Origin: Legionellales bacterium
GTDB taxonomy: Bacteria > Pseudomonadota > Gammaproteobacteria > Legionellales > Legionellaceae
Assembly (NCBI GenBank): GCA_020050955.1
Contig: JAGVJT010000157.1
Coordinates: 1-5,740 of the forward strand
Reading direction: 5' to 3'
Length of the DNA stretch: 5,740 bases
Part shown: piece after piece, positions 4,503 through 5,740 of the stretch
Numbering within the stretch: position 1 is the first letter of the stretch
Layout: each line of letters opens with the position of its first letter
Translations under genes and position numbers: made by a program
The notes under the pieces: model-generated
What the model was told of the DNA's origin: nothing
The model's input: the letters and a program-made list of their open reading frames with translations, nothing else
Databases searched by the model: none

Positions 4503-5702
4503 ATGGCTATTAAAAACTATTCCGTCATGACAGGGCTTTTCGGCATATTATTGTCGTCGGTGGTATTTTCAACAAACACAGCCGGTGGTGCGATTGAGAT
4601 AAAAACGCATTTTAATCATTCTAGTGCTATATCTTGTGATAGTCGTGCCCAACGTTGTCTTGCAACAAGTTTGGTGCGAAATGCCAATGGTCATGAGAAA
4701 GATTACGCTGTCCGTGTGACTCATGACGGTGGAAAGACGTGGGATCCGCCCGTTATTTTACAGCGCCTTTTTAAAACGGTTGATGATAGAGATCAAATGA
4801 AAATCCACTGTGATTCTGAGGGGGGCGTTTGTCTTATTGTCGTTACCATGCATCATTTTGAGAACCCATGGCCAGAGAGAGCTCACGTGGCATCATACAT
4901 GACTCGTGATGCGGGTATGCATTGGAGTGGGCCTACATTGCTTCCCGCGGTACTTGAAACTATGGTTGATTTATCTTGTAATCAGTCCGGTGATCATTGT
5001 TTAGTATTGGGGAGCTATGACCGTGGTGAATCTCATGTTTACATGACTCAAAATGGAGGCTTTACTTGGGGAGGCCCGATTCCTTTACCACAATCCAACG
5101 AACCAGATATGGAATATGATGGTGTGTTTAGCATGGGTTGTTCTGATTCGGCGTTGACGTGTACGGTGATAGGTGGTTCAAACCATCCTTTTACCTCTAT
5201 TACAAAAGATGGAGGCCTGACTTGGCATGGCCCTTTTATCATGAAAGAAGAAATCAATGAAATACCTGGAATAGTCGGTGATGATTTTTTCTCTAATCTT
5301 CATTGCAATGACGATGGTTTAAGATGCATTGCATTAAGACATCAGTCTATTTATCAAGACCATGGTGTATTGATAACTGCTGTTTACTCTTACACGACGA
5401 CGGATGGTGGTGTTCATTGGCAAAAACAAGGGGTGATTAATAATCGTGATGGTGAGATATATGAGCCTTTTCATTTGTTTGATTGTGACAAAAATGGCAT
5501 ATCTTGTGTCGCTATTCACTCACCGAGAGGCGTTGTAGACGCAAACCCCATTGCTTATGTGACAGCTGATGGTGGTCAAACGTGGTCTAAAAAATCATTG
5601 AAAGCATCTCAAAAATCAACGACAACCACGTTATTTGATATATTTTGTGATGATGAAGGTGTTTTATGTCAGGTCGTTGGGACACAAGATCTACATCAAT
5701 GA
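4503..5702 (+). CDS. Secreted Asp-box (BNR) repeat beta-propeller protein with seven CX6C pairs
   Basis: Predicted exported protein of 399 residues and unknown activity. The N-terminus (MAIKNY, then a hydrophobic stretch at 9-23, then STNTAGGA) is a Sec signal peptide with likely cleavage near 27-30 and no lipobox. Six Asp-boxes (T-x-D-G-G-x-T-W type) start at about residues 73, 134, 182, 234, 299 and 354. They alternate with seven CX6C pairs at 45/52, 103/110, 159/166, 213/220, 268/275, 328/335 and 382/389. All 14 cysteines are in these pairs, so each blade probably carries one disulfide-stapled hairpin. Asp-boxes mark sialidase, sortilin and related beta-propellers. The sialidase F/Y-R-I-P motif is not seen, so sialidase activity is not supported. 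The ATG at 4503 has GAG ten bases upstream; a TTG at 4488 would add five residues. The gene ends with tandem TGA codons. It appears to be a stand-alone gene after the tRNA cluster. Confidence 0.85.
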   Translation: MAIKNYSVMTGLFGILLSSVVFSTNTAGGAIEIKTHFNHSSAISCDSRAQRCLATSLVRNANGHEKDYAVRVTHDGGKTWDPPVILQRLFKTVDDRDQMKIHCDSEGGVCLIVVTMHHFENPWPERAHVASYMTRDAGMHWSGPTLLPAVLETMVDLSCNQSGDHCLVLGSYDRGESHVYMTQNGGFTWGGPIPLPQSNEPDMEYDGVFSMGCSDSALTCTVIGGSNHPFTSITKDGGLTWHGPFIMKEEINEIPGIVGDDFFSNLHCNDDGLRCIALRHQSIYQDHGVLITAVYSYTTTDGGVHWQKQGVINNRDGEIYEPFHLFDCDKNGISCVAIHSPRGVVDANPIAYVTADGGQTWSKKSLKASQKSTTTTLFDIFCDDEGVLCQVVGTQDLHQ

Positions 5703-5740
5703 TGACATTTGGTTTCTAAAAGGTTACATGGACTGTGCGG

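Noticed and set aside
4503..5702. Annotation of the Asp-box protein as an active sialidase
   Set aside because: Asp-boxes alone do not imply sialidase activity; the RIP motif is not seen, and no catalytic residues can be assigned by eye.

Overview
This window looks like chromosomal DNA of a gammaproteobacterium with moderately low GC content. Four things support this: the E. coli-like RNase E N-terminus, the divergent rne / rluC pair, pgsA followed directly by tRNA-Gly(GCC), tRNA-Cys(GCA) and tRNA-Leu(UAA) (the E. coli glyW-cysT-leuZ order), and CCA ends encoded in all three tRNA genes. The motif FDWEGTL in the HAD phosphatase and the overall AT-rich character remind me of Legionellales (Legionella/Coxiella relatives). 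That genus-level placement is inference from memory and was not tested.

Layout. Bases 1-1053 (minus strand) hold the first 351 codons of rne, which runs off the left edge. Bases 1054-1683 are a long divergent intergenic region. It contains the presumed rne 5' leader, with a hairpin over the Shine-Dalgarno, and the rluC promoter, with a perfect TATAAT. It also has one doubtful 108-codon minus-strand ORF. Bases 1684-3896 (plus strand) form a tight three-gene run: rluC (23S rRNA pseudouridine synthase), a HAD-family phosphatase, and pgsA (phosphatidylglycerophosphate synthase). A strong sigma70-type promoter overlaps the pgsA stop codon and drives tRNA-Gly(GCC), which is followed at once by a canonical intrinsic terminator. 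tRNA-Cys(GCA) and tRNA-Leu(UAA) follow with no obvious promoter of their own. After a 217-bp AT-rich spacer with overlapping palindromes, a secreted repeat protein of 399 residues occupies 4503-5702. It has six Asp-boxes (BNR repeats) alternating with seven CX6C pairs.

How the genes fit together. The left and middle parts are housekeeping: RNA processing (RNase E), ribosome modification (RluC), translation (tRNAs) and phospholipid synthesis (PgsA). The last gene is the accessory part. It appears to be an exported, disulfide-stapled beta-propeller of the sialidase/sortilin-like fold class, with no visible sialidase RIP motif and hence unknown activity. I found no CRISPR array, transposase or phage gene. 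The most interesting items are the CX6C/Asp-box protein with its Fur-like upstream palindrome, the Asp-to-Glu change in the HAD catalytic motif, the terminator splitting the tRNA cluster, and a U-U mismatch in the tRNA-Cys acceptor stem.
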